Assembly (NCBI GenBank): GCA_003576535.1
Contig: QXCQ01000209.1
Span: 84,959 to 118,869, forward strand
DNA: 33,911 nt
Direction of reading: 5' to 3'
Source of the DNA: Nakamurella silvestris
Lineage (GTDB): Bacteria; Actinomycetota; Actinomycetes; Mycobacteriales; Nakamurellaceae
Shown: positions 33,841-33,911 of the stretch, piece by piece
How the letters are laid out: the number at the start of each line of letters is the position of its first letter
Numbering within the stretch: position 1 is the first letter of the stretch
Notes under the pieces: generated by a model
Database searches by the model: none
Seen by the model: only the letters and a program-made list of their open reading frames with translations
Told to the model about the DNA's origin: nothing
Made by a program: the position numbers and the translations under genes

Positions 33841-33911
33841 GCGGTTCAGAAGCGGGGCGGTTCAGAAACAGGGCGGTTCAAGTGCTGAGCGGTTCAGAAG
33901 CTGGGCGGTTC
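33841..33911 (-). repeat. 16-bp-period tandem repeat in the prfA leader
   Basis: CGGTTC starts at 33842, 33858, 33874, 33890 and 33906, a period of exactly 16 bp. The full unit is close to GCGGTTCAGAAGCNGG. In the prfA direction each unit reads GAACCGC followed by a variable spacer. The array starts about 30 bp before the prfA ATG and runs off the window. A 16-bp period is not a multiple of three, so it is not a coding repeat. Confidence 0.85.

Overview
The window is a high-GC (roughly two-thirds GC by eye), gene-dense stretch of an actinobacterial chromosome. Typical actinobacterial markers are an AdnA/AdnB helicase-nuclease pair, a NucS mismatch endonuclease, a MurA with Asp in place of the catalytic Cys, a MoeZ-type ThiF-rhodanese protein, and DUF3107, DUF3152, DUF2550 and DUF4192 proteins. 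The F1Fo ATP synthase has separate delta and b subunits, unlike the b-delta fusion of mycobacteria. The gene content matches two M. tuberculosis blocks that are far apart there (about Rv3201c-Rv3208A and about Rv1299-Rv1315 plus nucS); here they are joined. I do not assign a genus; a non-mycobacterial lineage related to Nakamurella/Frankia-type actinobacteria would fit.

Layout. 1-5825 (minus): adnB (3' end outside the window) and adnA, translationally coupled, for double-strand break resection. 5900-8222: an alkyltransferase-like DNA repair protein, a DUF4192 protein and a kinase-fold protein of the TIGR02569 type. 8327-9466: moeZ. 9467-14966: a putative lipoprotein, a membrane-anchored DUF3152 metalloprotease, an alpha/beta hydrolase, a LigD-polymerase-like protein that has lost its metal-binding Asp motif, a TetR regulator and a DUF3107 protein. 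15109-17135 (minus): murA and nucS. 17316-17891: PduO-type cobalamin adenosyltransferase. 17977-28666 (minus): wecA-atpI-atpZ-atpBEFHAGD, then a 683-bp repeat-filled gap, then atpC-DUF2550. 28913-30129 (plus): two unrecognised membrane proteins in an overlapping pair. 30254-33811 (minus): prfA, two consecutive prmC-like genes and sua5/tsaC.

How the genes work together. The left part is largely genome maintenance (AdnAB, ATL, NucS). The right part combines translation quality (RF1, its methyltransferase, and t6A synthesis), lipid-linked sugar synthesis (WecA), and the ATP synthase with two assembly-factor-like membrane proteins.

The most unusual signals are non-coding or paralogous. They are: (1) a roughly 510-bp array of near-identical repeats between atpD and atpC that includes a copy of the atpD 3' end; (2) four dispersed copies of a long palindrome beginning GTTCCCGCGCAC, three of them exactly at convergent gene ends; (3) a 16-bp-period tandem repeat just upstream of prfA; (4) a 15-bp in-frame repeat in adnB encoding ALDD(A/S); (5) a tandem prmC pair in which one copy has lost the PRPETE motif; and (6) a primase-polymerase relative without its catalytic DxD.
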